From Pseudoflavonifractor capillosus (GTDB lineage Bacteria; Bacillota; Clostridia; Oscillospirales; Oscillospiraceae): a stretch of DNA of 64,000 nucleotides. The notes under the pieces were generated by a model. The model was not told where the DNA came from and did no database searches. It worked only from the letters and a program-made list of their open reading frames with translations. Location: assembly GCF_016902575.1 (NCBI RefSeq), contig NZ_JACSNZ010000001.1:62001-126000 (forward strand), written 5' to 3'. This document shows positions 24,725-33,060 of this stretch, one piece after another (within the stretch, counting starts at the first letter, position 1; the number at the start of each line of letters is the position of its first letter). Made by a program: the position numbers and the translations under genes.

Positions 24725-25460
24725 TATAAGTCCCCCTTTCATTTCTCACCATGATTTCCTCCAAATTCAGGTTATCTTCGCCGGGAGCTTTCAGGGATTG
24801 GAAAGCCTGAATAAAGGAAGCCTTATCCGCACTGGCGATGATTTCACCATTTTTGATATAGGTTATATCGTCAGCGCATTTGTCCAAATCCGAAGTGATA
24901 TGCGTAGAAAATAAAATGCTTCTTTTCCCGTCCTTTACCAACTGCTGAAAAAGCTCCAACAAATCCTCACGGGCCACAGGGTCAAGGCCGCTGGTCGGTT
25001 CATCGAAAATAAGCAGTTTGGCGTCGTGCGAAAGCGCAAGGGCAATTAAATATTTCACCTTCATGCCTTCTGAAAGCTGCTTTACCTGTTTTTGTTCGTC
25101 GAGTTCAAACATAGACATATATTTTCGGTATGCGGTATCGTCCCAGTTTTGGTAAAAACGCTTCGTCACGCCGGTAATCGTTTGCAGTTTTTTGTCTTGG
25201 TAAAACTGAATACTCCCTAAAACAACACCGACATTTTGTTTGCAGCTTTCTTCATCCTGCCGGAAATCGTGACCGAGCATTTTAATACACCCTTTGTCCG
25301 GGCAAACCATGTTGAGCATGGATTTAAGCGTTGTACTTTTGCCAGCACCGTTTTTACCGATCAGGCCCATAATTCTCCCTTGCTCCAAAGAGAACGAAAC
25401 ATTCTTCAATGTGAATTTGGGGTACTTTTTCGTCAATCCCTCTACTTCAAGCAATCTCAT
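24717..25460 (-). CDS. ABC transporter ATP-binding protein
   Basis: 247 residues. Walker A GLIGKNGAGKST, signature LSEGMKVKY, Walker B LLIFDEPTSGLDPVARED and the H-loop FSTHI. The GxNGxGKS type is typical of ABC-2 exporters of the DrrA/BcrA kind. AAGGAGG precedes the ATG. Downstream partner is the ABC-2 permease, and the AbrB-type regulator gene lies 17 nt upstream in the same operon. Confidence 0.9.
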   Translation of the reverse strand: MRLLEVEGLTKKYPKFTLKNVSFSLEQGRIMGLIGKNGAGKSTTLKSMLNMVCPDKGCIKMLGHDFRQDEESCKQNVGVVLGSIQFYQDKKLQTITGVTKRFYQNWDDTAYRKYMSMFELDEQKQVKQLSEGMKVKYLIALALSHDAKLLIFDEPTSGLDPVAREDLLELFQQLVKDGKRSILFSTHITSDLDKCADDITYIKNGEIIASADKASFIQAFQSLKAPGEDNLNLEEIMVRNERGTYNV

Positions 25461-25477
25461 AAAATCCTCCTTAAAAA

Positions 25478-25711
25478 TTAGTTAGGTGATGTGCGGAAAA
25501 GATCGTCAAACAAATCACCAACCATATCAAGCGGTTGAATGGCGATACCGAGGGAGCTATCAGCTCGCATCAGGAGCATATCACCCGGTTTAAGGTGCAA
25601 AAGCTGTCGTGCCTTTTGCGGTATGACAATCTGACCTTTTGAACCGACTTTGACGGTAGCCATGTAACGGTTTTTCCCGACAGATGTACTATTCTTTTTT
25701 TCTTCTGTCAT
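25478..25711 (-). CDS. AbrB/SpoVT-type transcriptional regulator, second copy
   Basis: 77 residues with the swapped-hairpin DNA-binding core TVKVGSKGQIVIPQKARQLL and KPGDMLLM. First gene of the operon that continues with the ABC ATPase. A perfect operator palindrome lies between its promoter and its ribosome site, so it probably autoregulates. Paralogous to the protein at 25875-26090; heterodimers are possible. Confidence 0.88.
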   Translation of the reverse strand: MTEEKKNSTSVGKNRYMATVKVGSKGQIVIPQKARQLLHLKPGDMLLMRADSSLGIAIQPLDMVGDLFDDLFRTSPN

Positions 25712-25730
25712 CCGGTTTCCTCCTTTTTAT

Positions 25731-25821
25731 GGTGTTACAAGTTTTACTTGTAACACCATATTTGCATTATAGCGCGTGAGGCGGTGAAAGTCAATACAAG
25801 TTTTACAAGTTTTACTTTTAC
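25731..25821 (-). promoter_or_regulatory. Promoter bracketed by AbrB operators
   Basis: Minus-strand promoter TTGACT (25789-25794), 17-bp spacer, TATAAT (25766-25771). Downstream lies a perfect palindrome GGTGTTACAAGT-TTT-ACTTGTAACACC (25731-25757); upstream at 25795-25821 are repeated TACAAG/TTTTAC half-sites. A related site, TAGTTTTACTTGTA, precedes the other AbrB gene (26116-26129). Confidence 0.82.
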
Positions 25822-25824
25822 GGC

Positions 25825-25856
25825 AAAAAAACACCGCGCCTCGAAATGAAGCGCGG
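25825..25856 (-). terminator. Terminator of the first AbrB gene
   Basis: Minus-strand stem CCGCGC/GCGCGG (25851-25856 with 25834-25839) followed by a run of T (A run at 25825-25831 on the plus strand). Confidence 0.78.
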
Positions 25857-25874
25857 CAATATATTCTCCATAAA

Positions 25875-26090
25875 TTATTTCTTTCCCGGAAACAGATTTT
25901 CAAACATTTCATTCGTGGTATTGAATGTTTGGATAGCAATACCCTGTTCGACATCGGCCAACATCAACAGCATATCGCCCGGCTGGATATTAAACATATC
26001 CCGAACCTCTTTCGGGACAATGATCTGTCCTTTCGGCCCGACTTTGACCGAAGTAACAAACTTTCCCTCTACTGGCTTTTCCTTTCCCAT
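25875..26090 (-). CDS. AbrB/SpoVT-type transcriptional regulator, first copy
   Basis: 71 residues: FVTSVKVGPKGQIIVPKEVR, then MFNIQPGDMLLMLADVEQG. Same fold as the next gene, sharing GDMLLM and GIAIQ. Single-gene unit with its own terminator and a TTGACT-type promoter near 26150; an ACTTGTA operator half lies near the start. The pair probably cross-regulates the ABC operon downstream. Confidence 0.85.
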   Translation of the reverse strand: MGKEKPVEGKFVTSVKVGPKGQIIVPKEVRDMFNIQPGDMLLMLADVEQGIAIQTFNTTNEMFENLFPGKK

Positions 26091-26220
26091 TGTTTCACTT
26101 CCTTCCCAGAGAGCATAGTTTTACTTGTAGAAAAAAGCTTACCATAAAGATGGAGTGAAGTCAACTAATCCCGGATTATTTAACAAGGTATAAAAGAACC
26201 TAATTTATCTAATATTACAG

Positions 26221-26260
26221 CAGCGCCGCCCCGGTAGAGCCGGGACGGCGCTGTTCTGCT
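26221..26260 (-). terminator. Terminator hairpin, copy C, after winged-helix copy 2
   Basis: CAGCGCCGCCCCGG (26221-26234) pairs with CGGGACGGCGCTG (26241-26253) apart from one position. It matches copy B in loop orientation and also follows a winged-helix 3' end. Confidence 0.78.
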
Positions 26261-26268
26261 ATGTTCTG

Positions 26269-26669
26269 CTATTTAGGTGCGAAGCGGTAGCCGTGGCCTC
26301 GGACGGTTTCGATGATACCGGCGCCCAGCTTGCGGCGGAGCTTGTAGACCATGCTGGATATCCCCGTCCAGCTGGCGTCAAAGGAGTCCGCTGCAACAGC
26401 CTCATAAATTTGACGGGCAGTGAGTACCTGCCCTGGTCGGCGGGCCAGCAGAAGCAGAATATCAAACTCCATCGGCGTCAGCTCCACCGCCTGGCCGGAC
26501 TTCCATACCAGCCTGCGATGCGGGTCGATTTGCAACGAGCCAAAGAGCAGCAGTGCGTCTGCGGAGGCGGCCACTGTGGACAAGTCTGCGACTGAAGCAA
26601 AGGCCGATATTGCTTTGCTAAAAAGGGCTTCTTCATCGTCCCTAAACGATAGAATTATAAACTTCCCAT
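26269..26669 (-). CDS. Receiver-less OmpR-type winged-helix protein, copy 2 (start needs -1 frame change)
   Basis: About 133 residues: GKFIILSFRDDEEALFSKAI at the N terminus and a full winged-helix domain (AVELTPMEFDILLLLARR, QVLTARQIYEAVAADSF, ETVRGHGYRFAPK). GGAGG lies 8 nt before ATG at 26669, but that frame reads ATG-GGA-AGT-TTA-TAA; the conserved coding frame is -1. Relative to copy 1 the N-terminal residues differ but the frame is kept, which argues that it is translated. Last gene of the three-gene ABC operon upstream (26707-30450). Confidence 0.75.
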
Positions 26670-26706
26670 GCAGCTCACCTCCAATCGTTCAATTTCTCCC
26701 CGTTTC

Positions 26707-27417
26707 TTATCGTTTGGATCGTGCGGGGCGAACCATCAACAGGACGATGCCCGCGGCCAACAGTATGCACTGAACGATCAGAACTGCGGCCGGCATAGAG
26801 AAGGCGGGGTCTAAAGTACCAAGTGCTAGAGGGTACTTGCTGAAAAAATGTCCGTTCCAGATTCCCAGGGCGTCGGGCAACGGCAAGGCCATACACAGGA
26901 AGGGTACCGCCATCCACACATACACCAGCCAGGGCCGGATCTGCCCCAGCAGCCAGCCGCTCCCCAGTGCGAACACCATGGCGGGAAGAAGGGTCGCCAG
27001 AGCCGGGAGCAGAAGACTCCCCCAGCCGTACCGGTGGAACATACGGCCGTAGAACACCGCCGCCTCTCCCATGCACAGCAGACTCAGCAGAACGCCGCCC
27101 GTCAGGGCCGCGGCGCACCGGACCAAAGCATATTGCTTGGGCGGCATCGGCGTAGCGTCCATGAGAACTGCCGCCCGCCGGGCCTTGGGCGAGGTATAAA
27201 AGGTCAGAAAGAACAGCATCCCGATCCACAGCAAAGGCAGCATGCGGGAGAGATAATCCCCAAAGCTCCAGGGGGAAAAGGGGGCGGTGTGGGATACCCC
27301 CAGGATAGTTACGGCATGGAGCACCAGCGCCCCGTAGAGAAGCAGCACAACCGCCAGCCCGATAAAAAACTTGTTCCACAGCAGCCTGCGGCATTCATAT
27401 CGAAAAATCTTACTCAA
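26707..27417 (-). CDS. ABC-2-type transporter permease
   Basis: 236 residues, about six membrane helices (for example IGLAVVLLLYGALVL near residue 18 and LVYVWMAVPFLCMALPL). Starts MSKIFRYECRRLLWNKFF, the usual cytoplasmic tail of ABC-2 permeases. Overlaps the end of the peptidase-permease gene by 8 nt. Third gene of an operon with ATPase (29590) and peptidase-fused permease (27410). Confidence 0.8.
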   Translation of the reverse strand: MSKIFRYECRRLLWNKFFIGLAVVLLLYGALVLHAVTILGVSHTAPFSPWSFGDYLSRMLPLLWIGMLFFLTFYTSPKARRAAVLMDATPMPPKQYALVRCAAALTGGVLLSLLCMGEAAVFYGRMFHRYGWGSLLLPALATLLPAMVFALGSGWLLGQIRPWLVYVWMAVPFLCMALPLPDALGIWNGHFFSKYPLALGTLDPAFSMPAAVLIVQCILLAAGIVLLMVRPARSKR

Positions 27418-29593
27418 GGTTCAAATCCTCCTCCGTCAGCCCGCAGGCATCTAAAAATTCCTGGTAGGTCAGATAGGGATACATGGGGTCCAGTTCCCGG
27501 TTGAACAGATCATGGAGGATCTGATCCATGGCCTCCTCGCCGCCCACCAACTGCTCCGCTTTCCAAATTTTCAGGGGCATCTCATTGTACTGCCGAACCT
27601 GAGACAGACTATTGGAGATGGCAAGCTGCACCTGCTCCGGCAGCATCTCCAGATATTCAGGATTGCGCACATAGAAGTTCAGGTAGTAGTCATCTACCGC
27701 TTCCTGCCACTGATCCACATAATGCTTTTGGGCATATTCCTCGCCGTACAGCTCCCTGACGATACGGTAGGTGGTGTAGACAGTCAGGCCCTCGGCGGAC
27801 CAGGGGCTGGTGGAATCGGAGGTATCAAACATGTTGCCCAGGCCCCACCACTGATGGACCAGCTCGTGGATCATGACCTCACCGGTGCCGCCGCCCTTTT
27901 CGGTGTTCCCCAGGTTGGCGGCGGTAAAGTCCGCCTCATCCAGCAGGCTGGCCCCTGTGGTGGCGTAGCCGCCGCCGGCTACCCGGCTCTGGATGAGCTT
28001 CAGGGTCTCCCCGGTTCCGAAGGAGAGGGAACCATAATGCTCGGTACAGTAGTCCACCACTTCCTTCACCGCGTCTACAGCTTTGGCAGCCTCCATGACG
28101 GCCTGATGCTTGCGGCCGTAGTAGAACTGGATGGTCATGCCGCCGGCCTCGATGTCCTCCCGGATATAGTCCCCGGCGTAGAGAATGCCGCCGGCGCCGT
28201 TTTGTTCATACCGCCATGTTCTGGTGCCGTCCTCGTGTTTCGCGACGACCTTGGCCTCGCTGGAGCCGAAGGGGATCGCCAGCATATTTTCCGGCAGGGT
28301 GATCTCAATTTCAGCGGGATAGCCGGCATCCCCGGGCATGACATTCATCACACGGGGCGAGAGGGCCGAGTTTTCCAGGCAGAGGTATTCGCCGCTCAGC
28401 TCCTTGCCGCCCTGCATGGTGGGCAGGCTCTCCTGGGGGAAGCCGCTGTACTCCATGGTCAGCTCCACGTCCTCCTCTGCGGGAATAGTGACTTCCAGCA
28501 GAGCCTCGTTGTACTCCTGGTAGTCGCTCACCGTGAAGGGAACATCAGCGCCATTGGCTTTCACATTGGAGATGGCGTAGCCCGGGTTGATGCCGAAGGA
28601 GACGCTCTGCTCCTGGCCGGAGGTGTTCTGGAACTGGTAGGAGGCCCGGCCCGTCACAGTGCCGGCATCGGTGTCCGGAAACACCTGGGCGGTGCGGCGG
28701 ACAAAGGTGACGCCCTCGGCATAGGGGATCTCATAGAAGGACATCACCGTTAAATCCGGGTTGCTGTGGTCGATAAAGGGCTGAGCGGCATAGGCGGCGC
28801 CGGAACAGGCCAGCAGCGCCAGGGCGATCACCGGGCGGTAGAGCCGCCGGACGCTCCGGGCCAGGGAGCCGAACACGTCCTTCCCATACTGCCGGATGCA
28901 GAGATAGGAGACTGTCCAAACCCCGGCCAGTGTAAGGAGCCAGGTGAAACGCATCCAGGCCACCGACCGAAATACACGGAGGTTGGAGAAGTCATCGGAC
29001 AAAGCCCACACGCAGGGGTTGAACCAGCATAACTGCCATTCCGCTGCCCACACCGTCAGGCTCAGGGCGCAGAAGGCGATAAACAGGACGATGGACAGAT
29101 CCGCCCGGCGGGTGAACTGGTAGGCTGCGGCCGCCGTCAGGATGCCCAGGGGCAGCGCCAGCCCCATGAACAGCAGATAGGCCAGCACATAGTTTGCTCC
29201 GGTGAACACGGAGCCGATCAGCCCCGTGCTGATGGGCAGCCAGACCAGCATCGTGAGGCCCACCGTCAGCACCGCGGCCGTCAGCAGGGCCAGCAGGCGG
29301 GTCAGGGCCGTGGTCAGAGGGGACACCACCGCGTCGGTGAGAATGTCCACCCGGCTGCGGCAGGCCCGGTCCAGTTCAAAGATGGTCAGCAGGCCGAAGA
29401 GGATGGCACCGGCCACACCGCCGGCAATCGCGGGGTTTGCCAGATACATGGAGAGCATGGTGGTGGAGGTGGCGGGCTTGTAGAGCACCAGCCCCAGCAC
29501 CGGGGAGAGGACCGTCAAAGCCATCATCAGCCAGGTCAGGCGGCTTTGCAGCAGCCGCTTTAGTTCCAGGGGAAAGAGCCGCATTGTCTTCAT
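27410..29593 (-). CDS. ABC-2 permease fused to an M1-family (gluzincin) aminopeptidase domain
   Basis: 727 residues from the ATG at 29593 (overlaps ATPase stop, ATGA). N-terminal half: about six membrane helices typical of ABC-2 permeases. C-terminal half (from about residue 270): M1 aminopeptidase-like, with zinc site HELVHQWW (nt 27846-27875) and a downstream Glu in AEGLTVY, so the catalytic residues look intact. The peptidase domain would face outside, which suggests that peptide cleavage is linked to transport or to antimicrobial-peptide resistance. Fusions of this kind are known in Firmicutes ABC loci but the substrate is not. Confidence 0.88.
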   Translation of the reverse strand: MKTMRLFPLELKRLLQSRLTWLMMALTVLSPVLGLVLYKPATSTTMLSMYLANPAIAGGVAGAILFGLLTIFELDRACRSRVDILTDAVVSPLTTALTRLLALLTAAVLTVGLTMLVWLPISTGLIGSVFTGANYVLAYLLFMGLALPLGILTAAAAYQFTRRADLSIVLFIAFCALSLTVWAAEWQLCWFNPCVWALSDDFSNLRVFRSVAWMRFTWLLTLAGVWTVSYLCIRQYGKDVFGSLARSVRRLYRPVIALALLACSGAAYAAQPFIDHSNPDLTVMSFYEIPYAEGVTFVRRTAQVFPDTDAGTVTGRASYQFQNTSGQEQSVSFGINPGYAISNVKANGADVPFTVSDYQEYNEALLEVTIPAEEDVELTMEYSGFPQESLPTMQGGKELSGEYLCLENSALSPRVMNVMPGDAGYPAEIEITLPENMLAIPFGSSEAKVVAKHEDGTRTWRYEQNGAGGILYAGDYIREDIEAGGMTIQFYYGRKHQAVMEAAKAVDAVKEVVDYCTEHYGSLSFGTGETLKLIQSRVAGGGYATTGASLLDEADFTAANLGNTEKGGGTGEVMIHELVHQWWGLGNMFDTSDSTSPWSAEGLTVYTTYRIVRELYGEEYAQKHYVDQWQEAVDDYYLNFYVRNPEYLEMLPEQVQLAISNSLSQVRQYNEMPLKIWKAEQLVGGEEAMDQILHDLFNRELDPMYPYLTYQEFLDACGLTEEDLNLE

Positions 29594-30450
29594 TGTACCG
29601 CCTCCCTGGAGATCAGATAGAGGTAAGCATCCTCCAAAGAGGGCTCCTCCGCCTGGGCATAGGGCGGCAGCTTGTCCGCCACGGCCCGACAGCGGATGCC
29701 CTGGCTGGTGTTTACCCGGGCGGTGATGTGCAGCCCCTGCTCCAGCGTCTCGTCCTTCTCCCAAAAGACGCCCACATGGCCGGCAGCCGACTGGATCAGC
29801 TGCTCCGGTGTGCCGGTGAACAGGATGGTTCCGTGGTGAATGACCACGATCTGGTCGCAGACCGACTGCACATCCTCAATGATGTGGGTGGAGAGAAGCA
29901 CCAGATGCTCCTCGGCGGTGCGGGAGAACAGGTTGCGGAAATGGATGCGCTCCTCCGGGTCCAGCCCCACGGTTGGTTCGTCAAAGATCAGGAAGGGGGG
30001 ATTCCCTAACAGAGCCTGGGCGATGCCCACCCGCTGGCGCTGGCCGCCGGAGAGGGTGCGGATTTTGGATTTTGCCTTTTCTTCCAGATTGACCGCCTGT
30101 ATTGTCTTTTGAATTGCGGCCTTGGGATTCGCAATCCCCTTGAGTGCGGCCATGTAGTCTAAAAACTGGGTGACCGTCAGCTCATCGAACAAACCGAAGT
30201 CCTGGGGGAGATAGCCGAGACTGGCCTTCAACTGGTTCTCGGCCTTGCTTAACGGCATCCTGTCCACCAGGATGTTCCCCCCGGTGGGCTGCAGGGCTGC
30301 CACCAGCAGCTTCATCAGGGTGGATTTGCCCGCCCCGTTGGGGCCCAGCAGGCCGATGAGGCTGGGGGATTTCAACTCCAAGTTCAGCCCCTTTAAGGCC
30401 TGCTTCCCGCTGGGGTAGGTCATACTGACATTTTGAATCTTGATTTCCAT
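29590..30450 (-). CDS. ABC transporter ATP-binding protein
   Basis: 286 residues. Walker A LLGPNGAGKST, signature LSGGQRQR, Walker B FLIFDEPTVGLDPEER, H-loop STHI. C-terminal extension of about 70 residues after the ATPase core. First gene of a four-gene minus-strand operon: ATPase, peptidase-permease, permease, winged-helix protein. Energises export through the two membrane proteins. Confidence 0.92.
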   Translation of the reverse strand: MEIKIQNVSMTYPSGKQALKGLNLELKSPSLIGLLGPNGAGKSTLMKLLVAALQPTGGNILVDRMPLSKAENQLKASLGYLPQDFGLFDELTVTQFLDYMAALKGIANPKAAIQKTIQAVNLEEKAKSKIRTLSGGQRQRVGIAQALLGNPPFLIFDEPTVGLDPEERIHFRNLFSRTAEEHLVLLSTHIIEDVQSVCDQIVVIHHGTILFTGTPEQLIQSAAGHVGVFWEKDETLEQGLHITARVNTSQGIRCRAVADKLPPYAQAEEPSLEDAYLYLISREAVQ

Positions 30451-30862
30451 ATTGTCGGATTCCTTTAAAGATACATTTCAAAGGCCGCCAACTACCCGCT
30501 GGACGGGGATTTTTCAAAATTTCTTTTGCCTTAGTAATCCGGGCAACAGGATTTTGGCAACCGACGGGGCAGAGAAATTTTCCTTTCACTCCCTACACCA
30601 CCGCGTTTTGAAATTTGCCAAACGGGGCAGGCGGCTTTTTCTGGTTTCACCTATCTACTACGGGTGATTTGCGATTTTGCCAAATGGACAACAAAAAAGC
30701 AGCAAATCTTTTTCAGACTTACTGCTTTCGCTGGCCGCCGGTGGGCGGCTGGTATTTAGTTTTGAAAGTTCGGGCCAGGTTAGCTCGAGAAATTCTGCTT
30801 TGTTGAATGAAGTAGTGAGAAATTCGGATTTCTGTTGCGTCCATTTCTTGATAACAAAAGAG
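30451..30862. repeat. Intergenic region with an imperfect roughly 62-bp tandem repeat
   Basis: No gene seen. Three related starts, ATTTTGGCAACC-ACGGGGCAG (30551), ATTTGCCAAACGGGGCAG (30613) and ATTTTGCCAAATGG (30674), recur at about 61-62 bp, with matching TTTC...CTAC segments in the first two. Probably a decaying repeat upstream of the ABC operon; may include its promoter. Confidence 0.4.
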
Positions 30863-31357
30863 TTACATCAGAGTTTTTATTAAGCGTATTCCAAATGTTA
30901 AATACGGCTCACCCAAATATTCGTTTTTATCGATCACATAACCATTCTTTTGATAAAATGAGATGGCGGTCGTATTTTCCTGAAATGCCCATATAACAAT
31001 TTCTTGATAACCTTGTCTTTTAGCTTCTTGTTCAGCAAATAAAATACATTTGCTACCGATATTATGTCCTTGTGCTTCTGGCCTTACATAAATACGCCAA
31101 ATCTCAAAAGCTCCTTTTTTATCTATATCTGCTGTATCACCTATTGATAATAGAGCTAATATCTGCCCTTGTTCTTCCCAAACATATTCCGACAACCGTT
31201 TTGATTGAAAGTCATGCCTTAGTTCTTCTGCACGTTCTTTACAGCCAATTTCATTTAGCAAAGAAGGATTTACATAATTTGAATATGTCCTTTTCCAATT
31301 CGTATTTACTATATCAATCGCTATATTATAATCTTTTTCTGATAAAGGACGTATCAT
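30863..31357 (-). CDS. GNAT-family N-acetyltransferase
   Basis: 164 residues. Acetyl-CoA-binding motif A IYVRPEAQGHNIGSKC followed by LFAEQEAKRQG, then IVIWAFQENTTAISFYQKNG, the classic GNAT C-terminal motif. Substrate unknown; such single-gene acetyltransferases on mobile elements often modify small molecules or protein N termini. Visibly AT-richer than neighbours, with TTGGAGG before the ATG and a TATAAT-type -10 near 31401. Acquired cargo at the boundary of the minus-strand backbone. Confidence 0.88.
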   Translation of the reverse strand: MIRPLSEKDYNIAIDIVNTNWKRTYSNYVNPSLLNEIGCKERAEELRHDFQSKRLSEYVWEEQGQILALLSIGDTADIDKKGAFEIWRIYVRPEAQGHNIGSKCILFAEQEAKRQGYQEIVIWAFQENTTAISFYQKNGYVIDKNEYLGEPYLTFGIRLIKTLM

Positions 31358-31503
31358 AAATTTGTTCCTCCAACTTGACTTCTAATTTATTGCCAGATTG
31401 ATTATACCTCATTCATCAAGGTAAGCATAGCAGAATTTTGTATGAATTGTAAACTTGCTGAGTAGCACCGCCAATGACAGTCGGTATTCATTTTTTCAAT
31501 CTA

Positions 31504-32088
31504 TCAGTCAAAGCGAAACTTAAACAATGCGGCAATTAGCCGCTGCTTCACATATTCCTCAACCTCGGCGTTGACTTTCCCGTGTACTTTGGAACAGTAG
31601 CGGATATATCCGGCGTAGTGGGAAAGAACAGTGTCGATTGCGTCCGGGTCGCCCTCATGGGCTTTGACGATTGTTTCATAGCCGTCATAATCCGAGCGGG
31701 AGTAAACGACCTCGCTGACCGGCTGGCCGGGGAGCTGCATAGGCGGTGTATCGGTGTGCCGGAATACTTCCTCAAAGGTGCAGGTGGTATCCAAATAGCA
31801 TATGCGCCCTTTTTCTGAGGCCGGAAGTCTGCCGCGCTTCACCGCGTCCCATTCTGCGAGGGGCAAAGGAGTATGGACGGCATCCCGAAGGGCCTCGTCC
31901 ATGCCGCAGGCTTCACAGATCTGCACATCCGCATAGCGGCTGAGGGCGTTGACCATCAGGTGGGCCGCCAGAGGGGCGCCGCACCGTAGGCATTGGGGCG
32001 GCTCTGCGGCATCGCCGTCTGCGTACAGCTTTTTATCCTTGCGCCAGGCCGCTTCTAACAAGTCCTTGGGATATAATTTGATCTTCAT
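31504..32088 (-). CDS. Zinc-ribbon protein with C-terminal HTH_16-like domain
   Basis: 194 residues. N-terminal Cys4 ribbon (CLRCGAPLA near residue 33 and ICEACG near residue 58) and a C-terminal segment AHEGDPDAIDTVLSHYAGYI followed by VEEYVKQRLIAALFKF, the pattern of the conjugative-element HTH_16 domain seen alone at 21609. The combination suggests a regulator that contacts RNA polymerase or DNA through the HTH part. Its ATG overlaps the stop of the upstream gene by 4 nt. Confidence 0.72.
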   Translation of the reverse strand: MKIKLYPKDLLEAAWRKDKKLYADGDAAEPPQCLRCGAPLAAHLMVNALSRYADVQICEACGMDEALRDAVHTPLPLAEWDAVKRGRLPASEKGRICYLDTTCTFEEVFRHTDTPPMQLPGQPVSEVVYSRSDYDGYETIVKAHEGDPDAIDTVLSHYAGYIRYCSKVHGKVNAEVEEYVKQRLIAALFKFRFD

Positions 32089-32891
32089 GATTTTGTGCTC
32101 CTTTTTCTGGATTTCTTTTTTGACGCCTTTTGGCGGACTTCGCTTGTTTCTTTGAATGTCTGAGCAAGGGGCGGGTCATGCCTTGCGTCGCTTTCTCTGC
32201 GGCGTGTTTCAGACCAGGGCATAAAAGCAGGCAGCTCGTCCTGGAACAGCGCCAGCAGATCGGCGGCCATATCTTCCCGGCGGCGATACAGACTGCTTAG
32301 CGCAATATTGGTGTCACAGTCTGTGATCGTAGTCCGCAGGATGATCCCGCGGTGCTCAAAGGTGAAGCGCCGGTGATGTGCCGGATCTTCGGCCTCGACC
32401 CGCAGCGGGGGTGTGTCAAAGGAATTTTGCAGCCTGCGCCACCCGCTATAATCTGTGTAGTGGAAATCCGGAATGTGGTTTGCCAGCCGCCGAAGCGCCT
32501 GATAGAGCCGCTCATATTTTCGGCCGAGTTCTCCCTTCAAGCGCCGTTCATAGTAGGTATAGCCGTCTGGGTCCAGCTTTTTCAACTTTTTGGCATTGAA
32601 GAGGTATTCCACATATTCCACGCCGTCTTCCAGCCGGACCTGGCCGGTGCGTTCCCCCAGGCCATTGCGCTTGATCCAGGCATAAAAGCGTTTGCCGGTG
32701 GACTTGGTATTGATAAATCCACAATCCTTGGGACACAGGCCGCCCAGATTGACCGTGAGGCTGTCCCAGAATACCAACTGGCCGAAGCTTTCCTGATAGA
32801 GTTTGATGGCGAGATTGCCCTCCGGATAGGTGGCAATCTTGATGGTCAGGGCATATTCCGTTCCTTTCATGTTAAATGGTATTGGTTTCAT
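32085..32891 (-). CDS. DUF4313-like protein with a DYSGW domain
   Basis: 268 residues from the ATG at 32891 (GGGGGAAATC upstream). N-terminal part (TEYALTIKIATYPEGNLAIK, then LYQESFGQLVFWDSLTVNL) fits the DUF4313 pattern frequent in Clostridia mobile elements. The C-terminal half contains IPDFHYTDYSGWRRLQNSFD, a block also present in the next gene upstream (33061), then a basic Lys/Ser/Arg tail. Function unknown. Confidence 0.68.
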   Translation of the reverse strand: MKPIPFNMKGTEYALTIKIATYPEGNLAIKLYQESFGQLVFWDSLTVNLGGLCPKDCGFINTKSTGKRFYAWIKRNGLGERTGQVRLEDGVEYVEYLFNAKKLKKLDPDGYTYYERRLKGELGRKYERLYQALRRLANHIPDFHYTDYSGWRRLQNSFDTPPLRVEAEDPAHHRRFTFEHRGIILRTTITDCDTNIALSSLYRRREDMAADLLALFQDELPAFMPWSETRRRESDARHDPPLAQTFKETSEVRQKASKKKSRKRSTKS

Positions 32892-32993
32892 GATTTCCCC
32901 CGGAACGAAGACCAGCAGGCCGCAAAGAGCAGCCTGCCGGTCCTCGTGATAAGCCTGCCGGTAAGGGCAGGGTGGAGGAGGCATTCAAAACAA

Positions 32994-33038
32994 AACGCCC
33001 CCCGTTTTCTTTGAACTATAAACTGATTTTGGGGCGTT
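32994..33038 (-). terminator. Hairpin between the two DYSGW-domain genes
   Basis: AACGCCCCC (32994-33002) pairs with GGGGCGTT (33031-33038). On the minus strand TTTTG follows. Confidence 0.6.
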
Positions 33039-33060
33039 GCCTACCGGCCCCTTGATGCAA

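Noticed and set aside
27512-28753. Long plus-strand open frame of 413 codons opposite the peptidase-permease gene
   Set aside because: It is antisense to an M1/ABC gene with clear motifs, has low-complexity Gly/Val/His composition and no ribosome-binding site; an artefact of GC-rich codon use.
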